Program-made: the position numbers and the translations under genes
Shown: positions 35,927 to 45,626 of the stretch, piece by piece
Layout of the letters: every line of letters starts with the position of its first letter
Numbering within the stretch: the first letter of the stretch is position 1
Notes under the pieces: generated by a model
What the model was told of the DNA's origin: nothing
What the model saw: the letters and a program-made list of their open reading frames with translations, nothing else
The model's database searches: none
DNA from: Shinisaurus crocodilurus
Taxonomy: Eukaryota > Chordata > Lepidosauria > Squamata > Shinisauridae
DNA length: 64,000 nt
NCBI GenBank assembly: GCA_021292165.1
Contig: CM037876.1
Span: 109,807,379-109,871,378, forward strand
Direction: 5' to 3'

Positions 35927-36011
35927 CTATGAGACAGGGGAAAAAAAGAGACCTTATACAGCCTGGAACTGAAATCACATTTAAGCCTATTCTGGCTAAG
36001 ATCACCACATT

Positions 36012-37350
36012 ATAGAGTCATAGAATCATCGAGTTGGAAGGGACCTTCTAGTCATCTAGTCCAACTCCCTGAACAATGCAGCCTCTGCACTATGGCATCC
36101 CCGACAGATGGTAATCTAGCCTCTGCTTAAGTACCTCCAGCGAAGGAGAACCCACCCCCTCGCAAGGCAATCTATTCTACTTCTGAACAGCTCTCACTGT
36201 TAGGAAATTTCTCCTAATGTTAAGCTGAAATCTGGTTCTCTGTAAATGTCTCTTCTGTCTCCCCTTAAACTTCTCTTCTCCAATTTACATTGGAGAAGAG
36301 AACCGTACCCAGCTCTTTCAACCGTTCCTCATAGGACTTGGTTTCCAGACCCCTCATCATGCTCGTTGCTCTTCTCTGGACGTACTCCAACTTGTCAATG
36401 TCCTTCTTAAAATGGAGCACCAAGTTCTACTAATGCAGTCTGACTAACGCAGAATATAATTGAATGACTATTTCTCAGGATTTGGACAATATGCTTCTGT
36501 TAGAGTAGCCCAAGATTTCATTAGTTTTCTTACCTGCTACATCACACTGCTGGCTCATATTCAGCTTGTGATCCATGGCAGTGCAATCCAATGTGGCTGC
36601 CCGTAACCCAAACTCAGAGGATTACGGGCATCCTATCAAGGGCAGGAGGAGCATGGAGGTGAAGGTTGCCTCCATGTTTTTCCCACCCTGCAAAAGACTT
36701 AGATGGACGATTTCAGCCATCTAAGTCTTTTGGCTCAGCTTGCGAGGAGCGGCGGCTGAGGTGCCACCAGGATACATCGTATCCTAGCAGAGCCTCTCCC
36801 CTCCCCTCCCTGCCCCCGGAACACCCACAAAACTCCAGCTCTGAGGTTAGTCTTGCAACCTCAGATCTGTAGCCGGTGGTTCTTTCCGTGCTGGCTGCGA
36901 GGGTGGAGGGAGGCCGCTCCGAATTTGGAGTCCCAGCTCCGACCCCTGAGCTCATTTCCGAGGTTGGAGCTGGGACTCCGAACTTTCTTATAGCTGTCTA
37001 GACTCTGTCTAGTGGCCATAGGATTGTGCCCTAAGACAGCTAGGTCCTTTTCACATGTACTGCTGCCAAGCCAGGTCTCCACCTTTTGACTTTGATTTTT
37101 TGTACCTAAATGCAAGACTTTGCATTAATCTCTGTTGAATCTCATGTTCTGAGATTCGGCCCAGTCTTCCAGGCTGTCTAGATCTTTTTTAATCTTGATC
37201 CTGTCTTCTATGCTGTTGGCTATCCCTCCTGTCTTTGTGTCATCTACAAATTTGATAAGCAGCCCCTCTATACCCTAATCCAAGTAATTTATAAAATGTT
37301 GAACAGCACAGGGCCTAGGACAGAGCCCTGCAGTACTCCACTTGATATAG
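36012..37350 (-). mobile_element. CR1-like LINE 3' half, interrupted
   Basis: A minus-strand LINE. The tail at 36012-36060 (agagtcatagaatcatcgag, ttggaagggacc) is preceded by decayed ORF2 C-terminal sequence up to 37350. Recognisable complements include gttaggaaatttctcct, ctcataggacttggtttcc and ctggctcatattcagcttgtg, shared in order with the CR1 at 50176. It is a different CR1 subfamily from that copy. A separate element is inserted at 36579-37033. It lies in a TSPAN9 intron, about 90 bp upstream of the CCG exon. Confidence 0.75.
36579..37033. mobile_element. MITE inserted in CR1
   Basis: The CR1 sequence stops at cttgtgatccatgg and resumes at gacagctaggtcc. Between them is a GC-rich block with inverted ends, agtgcaatccaatgtgg on the left and ccataggattgtgcccta on the right. 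It shares internal aactcagaggattacggg and gcaggaggagc blocks with 32372-32620. It also holds two inner inverted repeats (agacttagatgg/ccatctaagtct and aatttggagtccc/gggactccgaa). Confidence 0.6.
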
Positions 37351-37703
37351 ATACTGAGATCTCCACATTATCAGAGAGTTGGATATTAATTTCAAAAGTG
37401 TCTATGTTATTTTAAGACACATAAGAAATATTCACTACTTGGACACTAAGATGTGAATATTTGCAGAGAATTAGGGTCCTGAAAATATAACCACTGTATG
37501 CTTTAAACTCAGAATCCCATTTGCCACCAATTCCAGTTCATTCCACCTTTTTATTGTCATCCATATATTCATATTACTCTGTGGATGGCACATACCAGGA
37601 TCATCCAACATACTGATGAGACATGGCACTTATTAACAGTACAGAAGGAGTTTGTGTGTCATTTTACCAAAAAAATAAAATTAAAAAATGCCGGTGTCTT
37701 TAC

Positions 37704-37805
37704 CTCTGCTTGAATGATATTCCAGGCATTCTTCAACCCAACATTATTGTCTGTGTTGTAAAGCTTGAGACCTTCTTTCAAATCCTGCTTCGCATTTTCA
37801 TTAAC
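37704..37805 (-). CDS. TSPAN9: TSPAN9 coding exon (start of large extracellular loop)
   Basis: 102 nt, 34 codons, phase 0 on both sides, donor gtaaag. The peptide begins VNENAKQDLKEGLKLY and ends NNVGLKNAWNIIQAE, matching human TSPAN9 apart from a few substitutions. It forms the first helices of the large extracellular loop that follow TM3. The acceptor (tttatatgaaacag) has a weak pyrimidine tract compared with the other exons, which is the only unusual splice signal in the gene. Confidence 0.94.
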
Positions 37806-38261
37806 CTGTTTCATATAAACAAGTGTCAGCAAGGTCACAAAGTGTTACAATTATCACTATTTATTAGTGAAACCCTTTGATATGATCTTGTTAGACATTG
37901 TATATGTGTGGGAAAGCAAATGGAACAGAATCTCTTCCTCCTGTATGTCAACTTCCTCTCAGTTTTGCAAGCCGAGAACCATTTGCCACATGCTGGCAAT
38001 TCTGGATTAAAGTATCTTTTAAGAAGTGTTTTCCAGTTTATGCAAAGAGTAGACTGAATGGAAAGGAGACCCAGTGCCGCCTTCTAACAGCTGATCATAT
38101 GCCATATGGGGATATGGTTATACAATTTTATACAGTATATCATACAATTTGTGTCATACAATTTTCACACTATATGCATAGAACTCCTATTCAATATTTC
38201 AAAATATATTTCAGTAAAGAGAGGTTTTGTCTTTTTTCAGCGAATATGTATCTAAGACGTG

Positions 38262-38445
38262 TGTAATGTTGTGGACAAAGTATTGGATCTGAACTGGGGA
38301 AACCTTGGTTCAAATCCTCATTTAGCTATAAAGTTACCGGCCAGTCATTATCTCTCACCAAGAGATAATGACTGGTAATTATCTCTCACCATTATCTACC
38401 TCACCAAGTTGTTATGAGGATAAACAGAAATGGATGAGATAAAAA
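38262..38445 (+). mobile_element. Degenerate tRNA-derived SINE
   Basis: gttgtggacaaagtattgga, cttggttcaaatcctc (B-box), ccggccagtcatt and aagttgttatgaggataaa follow the Sauria/MIR-like order. The central part ctctcaccaagagataatgactgg is a small inverted duplication of its neighbour. Confidence 0.5.
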
Positions 38446-38651
38446 TCTGATTCTAACATACATTAACTAATTAATTAATTCATAGAATTCTGAGCATTTT
38501 CTGCCATATGGTAGCTAGGACAGCTTACAAATTATTAACATTTAAAAATTCCACAACTGTTATAAAAGAACTCCAGAACAAGTAGGTACATACAAAAGGA
38601 AGAAAACATTCCAAACTAAACTAAAAACACACACACAAATATATCAAAAAT

Positions 38652-38707
<56 letters not shown>
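38652..38707. repeat. (CT)n-(CA)n microsatellite
   Basis: About 13 CT units run directly into about 15 CA units, in a TSPAN9 intron. Confidence 0.95.
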
Positions 38708-38708
<1 letters not shown>

Positions 38709-38952
38709 AAATATATCAATTTGCTTTAAGGAAACAATATACCAGGAAAAAAGTTCCAAAAATCAACAATGGGGTGAGAAAATATTCCCATATAAACTGA
38801 TTTATTTATGATGGTCTCTCCCACCACCATTCCATCCCTTAATTCCAGAAACCCTATTCCTCTTGGGACTGGGGTAATCAATAGTCTAATATTCCTATTA
38901 GGCCCCCAATCCCATTGGAAACTAGAATTCACTTTCACACCTAATGTTCTCT

Positions 38953-38992
38953 AATATAATATAATATAATATAATATATAATATAATATAAT
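38953..38992. repeat. (TAATA)n microsatellite
   Basis: About eight pentanucleotide units with one interruption. Confidence 0.9.
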
Positions 38993-39218
38993 TTACATCA
39001 GTAAAATTTATGGCTTCGCAATGAACCGAAAGCCATTCTGTAGTGAATCTTGCATAACATCACAAATGAGCTTCTACATTTCCCATCTGCCTAGCTCCTT
39101 TTGCAGTTCTCTACTCTGCTGAACGCAACTTTTCTAGAGAACCTTCTTCCATACAATTCCTCCCTTGATAACAATAATCTGTGGAGGGGGAAAATATCAA
39201 AGCTTCTTTTTGCCTAGA

Positions 39219-39246
39219 ATAGATAGATAGATAGATAGATAGATAT
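39219..39246. repeat. (GATA)n microsatellite
   Basis: Six to seven atag units, about 55 bp from the TM3 exon of TSPAN9 on its 3' (donor) side. Confidence 0.95.
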
Positions 39247-39301
39247 CTGTAGGAAAGCATCTTAGCTTGTGAGAGGGGCAAAACTTCTGAATCGGGCTTA
39301 C

Positions 39302-39376
39302 CTTGTCCATATAAACAAAGAATAAAATGAGTAATATCAGCTCAGCCAGGAGAATGATCAGCAAAACAATGAAAAA
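39302..39376 (-). CDS. TSPAN9: TSPAN9 coding exon (TM3)
   Basis: Acceptor ttttttctttcag and donor gtaagc enclose 75 nt encoding 25 residues, FFIVLLIILLAELILLILFF then VYMDK. This is transmembrane helix 3 with the conserved glutamate found in many tetraspanins. Phase 0 at both ends. One conservative change (I for V) from human as recalled. Confidence 0.95.
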
Positions 39377-40184
39377 CTGAAAGAAAAAAGGAACAAAGAG
39401 CAATGCTACAATTAGAGAAGATGAAAGGTTAGAATGTCTTACATAAATGGCAGTGCTGAATAAGAAACCATGAGTTGTTGTATTTATTGTGTTACATATT
39501 ATCATAAATTTATGTCTAGCGCAGTTAGCTTTGTATCATGGGCATAGAACTCAGCTTCCTGGTATTCTCAGGAAAAAAATAGACAAAATGGAAGAGACCT
39601 GTGTTTAGATATCCCATCTCTTGAAGGTTTGGCAAATGCGAACTGTGGAGGAGGGCGGGTTCTGATCCAGATCAGGCCATGGGAAGGGGGGGGGATGCCA
39701 CTTCCTGATGAAAATCACCCCTAATTTTTAATAAAGTGTTACTTGCTTTAATTCTTTAAAAAAGTGGGAGGGGGAGGGCACCTTGAGTGCCAGTAAAGAT
39801 ACCTGGGGATTGCTTACCCCCACCCTAGAATAAGCACAAGACAGAGCAAACACTGTTTCCATGGAAGTGAACATCACAAGAGAGGAATAGCAAATAAATT
39901 CTAATTCTACCTCTCCTTTCCCCCCTGCAATGATTACGGTATTTCAGTCTGCGGTTGGGATATAAAAAGGAAAGAGAAGCCTGCCTCTTCCAGGACTCTT
40001 AACCATAAATGGAAAGTAAGAGCTTGCTTTTGCTGCTGACATAGCTAGCTTGTAGAGTGCTTCCTAGTGAGGCAGGGGACAGAGAGCAGTTTCTCAATTT
40101 TTGTTTTGGAAGCATGCTTTGTAAAAACAAAATGAAACGAAATAAATAAAAAACAAAGAAAAGAAATCTGCTCTTCCTACTTAC

Positions 40185-40376
40185 GCTTAGAAGGAGGCAC
40201 TTATTTTCCTTGATAGCACCCAAGCAGCCCAGGAAGCCAGTCACCATGATGATGGTACCAATGGCAATGACTAGGTTGGCAGCTGACAGTGAGGGGAAGC
40301 TGGGAGAAAATGTGGCAAAGTTTCCTTGTGACACTGACAGCCATATTCCCACACCCAAGAGCCCGCAGCCACACAA
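40185..40376 (-). CDS. TSPAN9: TSPAN9 coding exon (rest of TM1, small loop, TM2)
   Basis: Acceptor tctctgtag and donor gtaagt bound 192 nt (64 codons, phase 0). The peptide opens LCGCGLLGVGIWLSVSQGNF (end of TM1, start of the small loop). It continues through FPSLSAANLVIAIG and IIMVTGFLGCLGAIKENKC (TM2 and the conserved inner-loop segment) to LLLS. Compared with TSPAN4, its closest paralogue, the residues SVSQGNFATFSPSFPSL fit TSPAN9. The exon that would supply the ~21 N-terminal residues (initiator Met to the Trp before LCGC) was not found in 40377-64000. Tetraspanin-9 organises membrane microdomains, notably in platelets and megakaryocytes. Confidence 0.95.
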
Positions 40377-40710
40377 CTACAGAGAAAAAGAGACATTAAA
40401 AACAAACATATGTTTAAGCTTTTGCAATCTGGGCAGGAGTTGAAATTTAATTTACAAATTTGTGGAGCTGTCTTATTTTTTATTTTAAACATTATGAGGA
40501 GTCATACCTGAAAATGTGCATCCCCCCCTTCCCTGCCCAATTCAGAACTATTCCCCCTTCCCAACCTTTACATGTATAAAGGTATAGAACCGTCCATTTT
40601 TGTATCTTGTTTGGTTTAAAAAAAATATCTATGGGGTTAAAACTTTTGTGTGTGTGTGTGCTGGTCAGTATCAGCCAAAAGGTCGAAAGTTTAGGAGCCT
40701 GGATGTATGC

Positions 40711-40819
40711 AGAGGAGGAGGAGGAGGAGGAGGAGGAGGAGGAGGAGGAAGAAGAAGAAGAAGAAGAAGAAGAAGAAGAAGAAGAGAAGAAGAAGAAGAA
40801 GAAGAAGAAGAAGAAGAAA
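40711..40819. repeat. Polypurine (GGA)n-(GAA)n tract
   Basis: About 109 bp in which one strand is entirely purine after the first bases: about 12 GGA units followed by about 22 GAA units with one slip. It lies about 330 bp upstream of the TSPAN9 TM1/TM2 exon. Its open frames (poly-Glu, poly-Gly/Arg) are an artefact of the repeat. Confidence 0.95.
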
Positions 40820-41584
40820 GTTTGCAGGAGGCCAAAGGAAAGTCAGAGGAAGAGCTTAGGAAGGGGAATTTAGGGCAAAAGTGAAAAAGAAACTGCCCTT
40901 CTAACTGGTTAGAGTTGGGGAGGGAAAATAACTAATCTTAAGATAAAAAGCCTAAGGCAGAAGCAGAGAAACAGAGAGAGAAAGGAAAGAAGGGCAGAAA
41001 GTGTCAAAACTGCTGAAACTGGAAAACTGGTTGAAAGAGTGCTGGACTTATGACAGTAAGATATTGCTTGGATAAGGGACCTGGATAAAGGGTAGCTGGA
41101 TGCATTTATCTCTGGTAATATCCCTGTTATTACCAATTGCTCATATCCACTCAGATTTTAAAACCTTTTTCTATTAACTTTTTCCTTCAGTATTTTTAAT
41201 ATATATTTTAGTTATTTCTTTCATTAAATAGTTGAACAAAATATTAAACAATACTTTAGACTACAAGTGCTTAGTAAACTGCATAAACATCCATATTCAG
41301 TACTTTAGTGCCAAAGGTACACTAGATATAAAGAGTTACCCAGTGTATATATACAATTTTCTAAGACATTACATTTCTCCAAATGATCTCTGTGTGACCG
41401 GTGGTCTGAAGTCAACCAATCAACCAATTGTTCTTAAAAATATTCTGAATCCCTTTGCCCTAGCGGATCTACAGATTTGAACTATCTGAACTAAAAAATT
41501 GGCAACAGCCATCTCACCTCTTACCCCTTTATGTCATCACCTTCTGTTTTACAATAAACTAGGGAACAATAATTTAAGGGCTGG
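40820..41584. other. Intron, nothing recognised
   Basis: AT-rich sequence without a clear repeat or coding signal. Confidence 0.35.
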
Positions 41585-42065
41585 AAACCAAAATAACTCT
41601 ATACGCTTAGAGATCTTTATAATGCTATGAAACCCCTTACGGGAATGCAACTGAAAGGCAAATTGGGAAATGTTGAAGTTGATGGGCTGACTATACATCA
41701 AGTGATCCATTTTACTTCCAATTCCACAGCTTTATCTCATGCCACCAGATCCCTAAATCCCATAGAGCAGCTAATTTTAACTACAACATATTCCTCCAAG
41801 AAACTACTGTCAAACATTTATAAGGTTCTTCTATGTGACTCAATGACGGAGGACCTGAACTCTTTAAGATCAGTATGGGAAACAGACCTGAATTGTAACA
41901 TAGAAATGTTGGACTGGCAAAAACCATGGGGAAAATGGCCATTCAAATTGGTATTGGCAAAAATACAAGAAAACAGCATAAAAATAGTACATAGATGGCA
42001 CTATACACCTATAAAATGTCACAGAATAAATCCTCAATTTAGTCCACTTTGCTGGAGAGGATGTC
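41585..42065 (+). mobile_element. L1 LINE ORF2 C-terminal fragment
   Basis: A plus-strand open stretch of about 145 codons from 41627. SNIYKVLLCDSMTEDLNSLR, SVWETDLNCNIEMLDWQK and IVHRWHYTPIKCHRINP end in FSPLCWRGC, the standard L1 C-terminal order. The frame is open but joined at 42066 to a hAT MITE half. Confidence 0.85.
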
Positions 42066-42104
42066 GGCCAAAAACATCTGGGGACCCAAGGTTGGAGAAC
42101 ACTG
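42066..42104. mobile_element. hAT MITE half (right arm)
   Basis: ggccaaaaacatctggggacc to ggagaacactg, the right arm of the 11057-type palindrome. It starts abruptly at the L1 junction. Confidence 0.75.
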
Positions 42105-42204
42105 CTTTAGTGCATAATAGGCCGCTCACTGACTTATTCAACTCTGATTCCGTCTTCCTTCCACACACCTAGTTCTGTCGTTGCATTCTCACACTCTGTC
42201 CATA

Positions 42205-43250
42205 TAAGTACAGAGTTGGGTGGAACAGCTAATACTCTGGAAGACAGAAACAAAATTCAAAGTGATCTCGATAGGCTGGAGCGCTGGGCCGAAAACAACA
42301 GAATGAAATTTAATAGGGATAAATGGCAAGTGCTGCACCTAGGGAGAGGAAACCAAATGCAGAGTTACAGAATGGGGGACACTTGGCTCAACAAGTGTCT
42401 TGGAATTGTGGTAGATCACAAACTGAATATGAGCCAGCAACGCGATGTGGCTGCAAAGAAGGCAAATGCTATTTTGGGCTGCATTAATAGAAGTATAGCT
42501 TCCAAATTGCGTGAAGTGATAATTCCCCTTTACTCGGCACTTGTTAGGCCTCATCTTGAGTACCGTATTTTTCCGTCTATAAGACGCCCCCATGTATAAG
42601 ACGCCCCCCACTGGGCAGTTTCGCATCGCAACCGCGTGGTTCTCTCCTTGGCTTACTTCCGTGTATAAGACGACCCTCAATTTTTAGTCTAACAATTTTA
42701 GGAAAAAGTATAGTCTTATACATGGAAAAATACTGTACTGCATCCAGTTCTGGGCACCACACTTTAAGAAGGATGTAGACAAACTGGAGAGGGTTCAGAG
42801 GAGGGCAACAAAGATGATTAAGGGACTGGAAACAACACCCTTTGAGGAGAGACTGAAAGAACTGGGCATGTTTAGCCTTCAGAAGAGGAGACTGAGGGGA
42901 GATATGATCGCACTCTTCCAGTACTTGAAGGGTTGTCACACAGAGGAGGGCCAGGATCTCTTCTCGATCATCCCAGTTTGCAGGACATGGAATAATGGGC
43001 TCAAGTTACAGGAAGCCAGATTCCACCTAAACATCAGGAAAAATTTCCTGACTGTCAGAGCAATAAGACAATGGAACCAACTACCTAGGGAGGTGGTGGG
43101 CTCTCCCACTCTGGAGGCATTCAAGGTGCAGCTGGACAGACATCTGTCAGGGATGCTTTGACCTGGATTCCTGCATTGAGCAGGGGGTTGGACTCGATGG
43201 CCTTATAGGCCCCTTCCAACTCTACCTTTCTATGATTCTATGATTCTATA
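42205..43250 (+). mobile_element. CR1 LINE ORF2 C-terminus and 3' tail
   Basis: Plus strand. WAENNRMKFNRDKWQVLHLG, LGIVVDHKLNMSQQRDVAAK and LREVIIPLYSALVRPHLEY are followed, after an inserted MITE (42563-42735), by [52 protein letters not shown] and a stop near 43161. The tail then ends in tctatgattctatgattct. This covers the last third of the RT ORF and the 3' UTR. 5'-truncated. Confidence 0.9.
42563..42735. mobile_element. 173-bp Tc1/mariner-type MITE inserted in CR1
   Basis: Inverted ends ccgtatttttccgtctataag and the complement of cttatacatggaaaaatactg, flanked by TA on both sides (42561-42562, 42736-42737). Removing the element and one TA restores the CR1 sequence gagtactgca, as seen uninterrupted in the related CR1 copy near 50637. 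Interior blocks ataagacgccccc repeat twice. Non-coding. Confidence 0.88.
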
Positions 43251-43411
43251 GGTATAAAATGGATGGGACATAAAGCCACACAGATGCCCTGTGTAAAAGA
43301 AACTTGGGGCATTACTCCTGAGGAAACATGCATAGGGGATAGCACTGTTTGTCTCATTCAGAAAGATATTCAATATTAAACCACATGTAAAACTAAGGTA
43401 AAAATTAAATA

Positions 43412-43644
43412 CAGGCAGTTCCTGGGTTAAGAACGTCCGACTTACGGACAACTCGTACTTACGAACAGACTTCCAGGTTCTCCGGCTCTACGTTCTTTAC
43501 GTAGAGTATAGCATAGTATACGTAATTTATGTAATTTGCGTAAATGCCGTGTATTACGCTATACTGTTCCGATGTACAGTACGTACAAATGCGACTTAAA
43601 GAGTTCTTAAGAACGGAACTGGTTCGTAACCTCGGGACTGCCTG
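43412..43644. mobile_element. Tigger/pogo-like palindromic MITE
   Basis: 233 bp with ends caggcagttcctgggtta and the complement of taacctcgggactgcctg, TA on both sides (43410-43411, 43645-43646). The ends continue into long imperfect arms (aagaacgtcc / ggaactggttcgta). The centre contains ctacgttctttacgtagag, a small inner hairpin. Confidence 0.82.
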
Positions 43645-43854
43645 TAACCTGCATGGGTAGAAACCTTTGTGGAGTCTGGGAAGTAAGTAGCATCCCAAAC
43701 TACTCTTATTTATCTCTGCCCCTCCTGGAGGAAGGGGGTGATAAGGTTTCTAAAGTTGCTTTGTAAAATGTAAACACCCCCAGCACCCCAGGCTGCTTGT
43801 CAGGAACAAATGTTTAGGTCTTTGCAAGTTCTTTCTTTTTTAAAGCTCTCTCTT

Positions 43855-43860
<6 letters not shown>

Positions 43861-43886
<26 letters not shown>
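43861..43886. repeat. (CA)n microsatellite
   Basis: About 13 CA units at the head of a block (ctctgaacatgg) that recurs, diverged, after the CA run at 44633. The two regions are old copies of one repeat. Confidence 0.9.
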
Positions 43887-44360
43887 TCCCTCTGTCCTTT
43901 TCTTTCTTTTGCAATCAGAGGTACACTGCCTCTGAACATGGGGGCTCTATCTCTTGGACTTTTTCCAGATAAAATTGAATGTTGCTTTCCTCCAATTTAA
44001 AGAAAAAAATTCTCTCCCCTCTTTCCCCCATTTAAAAATAATTGGAGAGATATTTAATATCCAGTTCACCCACCCTAAAGGTAGCTAGTTCTCTAGCGTG
44101 TCTTGGCACAGTGTTTCTCTCAATCTCTCTTTAGAGGGGGGAGTGTTGAAAGAAAAAGTAGTTTCTGATCCCTCCTAATGTACGTATTTCTCAGTCCTCC
44201 CCCACACCACCACTTTAAACCAACCCATTTCTTGGCTGGAGCTTAAACAGTGCAACCTCATGCTTATCTACTCAGAAGCAAGTCCTATTGTTTTAACAGA
44301 ACATATTTCCAGGCAAGTTTACATATGGACTGCAACCTGAATCTATGGCTCCGCTCTGGC

Positions 44361-44505
44361 TTGTGGCTTATGCTGGCTCAGCTTGTCTGAGTGTGGAAAG
44401 CTAAGCAGGGTCAGGCCTGGTGATTACTTGGATGGGAGACCCCTCCTCTAGTTTCCTGCATTGTGTAGGCTCCTTCCAACTCTATGATCTATGAAATCTA
44501 CCCTC
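44361..44505 (+). mobile_element. 5S rRNA-derived SINE with CR1-type tail (copy C)
   Basis: Contains gaaagctaagcagggtcagg and acttggatgggagac, then a tail in which the 'gagcagggggttggactcga' part is deleted (cctgcattgtgtaggc). It ends in tctatgatctatgaaatc. Plus strand, like the other three copies. Confidence 0.8.
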
Positions 44506-44628
44506 AAAGTAAGAAAGATAGAAACGCACAATATGCCTTTTAAACCTGTTGCTGCTTTTAAACTGCACACCTTTAGATCTTTGTGAGAAGCTCTAATTTT
44601 CAGAAAGAAAAGATTCCTCTCCCTTTAC

Positions 44629-44632
<4 letters not shown>

Positions 44633-44662
<30 letters not shown>
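44633..44662. repeat. (CA)n microsatellite
   Basis: About 15 CA units, in the second copy of the repeat described at 43861. Confidence 0.92.
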
Positions 44663-44664
<2 letters not shown>

Positions 44665-45116
44665 TTCCCTTCCTCACTCTTGCAGTGAGAGGTATACTGA
44701 CTCTGAACATGGAGGGGAGTTTGGACCTTTTCAAGAGAGAAATGAATGTTGTCCGCCCTCCTCCGATGTAGATATATTTTCCTCCTTCCTTCCCTGTTGT
44801 GTTATTAAAATTCTTAGTGCAATTAAATATTCCCTTTTCTCCTCCCCAACCCTCAATTACATAAAGAAAATTGGAGGGACACTAATCTTGCCCTCCCCAA
44901 AAGTATAGAGTTCTTTTAAAAAATAAGGATAAAGGTTAATTTATCTGTCCCAATCCCCCACCAGAACAGAACAGGCTGGAACAGCCCCTTTAAAAAACAA
45001 AAAACAAAACACCATGCCCAAAACAGTGGCATGTGTCAGAGACACTTGAGAACAATATTTTAGGACTGAAACCCTTGCAAAATTATATCATTATTAACCT
45101 CATAATGCCCAGAACC

Positions 45117-45527
45117 CATCTGGAACGACAACTTCCAAGTGACCCAAACCAACCAAATCCACCAGTCTCACATAACTGCATGGGAGGGATTCAATGAGCC
45201 ACAAAACTTCCACAGAAACCACGTTTTGGTACCCTTTCCAGGCAATAGTCCGTATTATGTAAAACTGGTCCAGAACAGCAACTTCCAAGTGAGCCAAACC
45301 AACCAAATTATCCAGTCACACATAACTACATGGGAGGGATGCAATGAACCAAAAAACCCCCACAGACACCACGTTTTGGTATCCGTACTGGGCAATAGTC
45401 TATATTCCAGATAAATGGCCCAGAACAGCAACTTCCAAGCGAGCCAAATCAACCAAAATCACCAGTCACACATGACTAGATAGGATTGATATAAGAAACT
45501 ACAAAAGCTCCACAAAAACCACATTTT
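45117..45527 (+). repeat. 150-bp tandem repeat, about 2.7 units
   Basis: The marker caacttccaag recurs at 45129, 45279 and 45429, exactly 150 bp apart. Each unit also has aaccaaccaaat, cacataact, gggagggat and accacgttttggta in the same order. The third unit is more diverged and stops where Sauria SINE sequence starts. Two units stay open in one frame because 150 is divisible by three; I regard that as incidental. Confidence 0.9.
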
Positions 45528-45626
45528 GTGAGGATAAAATGGAGAGGAAGGGGATTATGTAAGCTGCCTTGGGTTCCTTGCAGGAAAAAAGGTGGGGTAT
45601 AAATGAAATAAATAAATAAATAAATC
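45528..45626 (+). mobile_element. Sauria SINE 3' fragment
   Basis: gtgaggataaaatggagagg, gctgccttgggttccttgc, ggtggggtataaat and an AATAAATAAATAA tail: the 3' half of the SINE. Confidence 0.85.

Noticed and set aside
40600..40884. Poly-Glu and poly-Gly/Arg frames
   Set aside because: Produced entirely by the GGA/GAA repeat.
45139..45414. A repeat-protein gene with 50-residue units
   Set aside because: The frame stays open only because the repeat period is 150 bp. The third unit is frame-broken, and the opposite strand is equally open.
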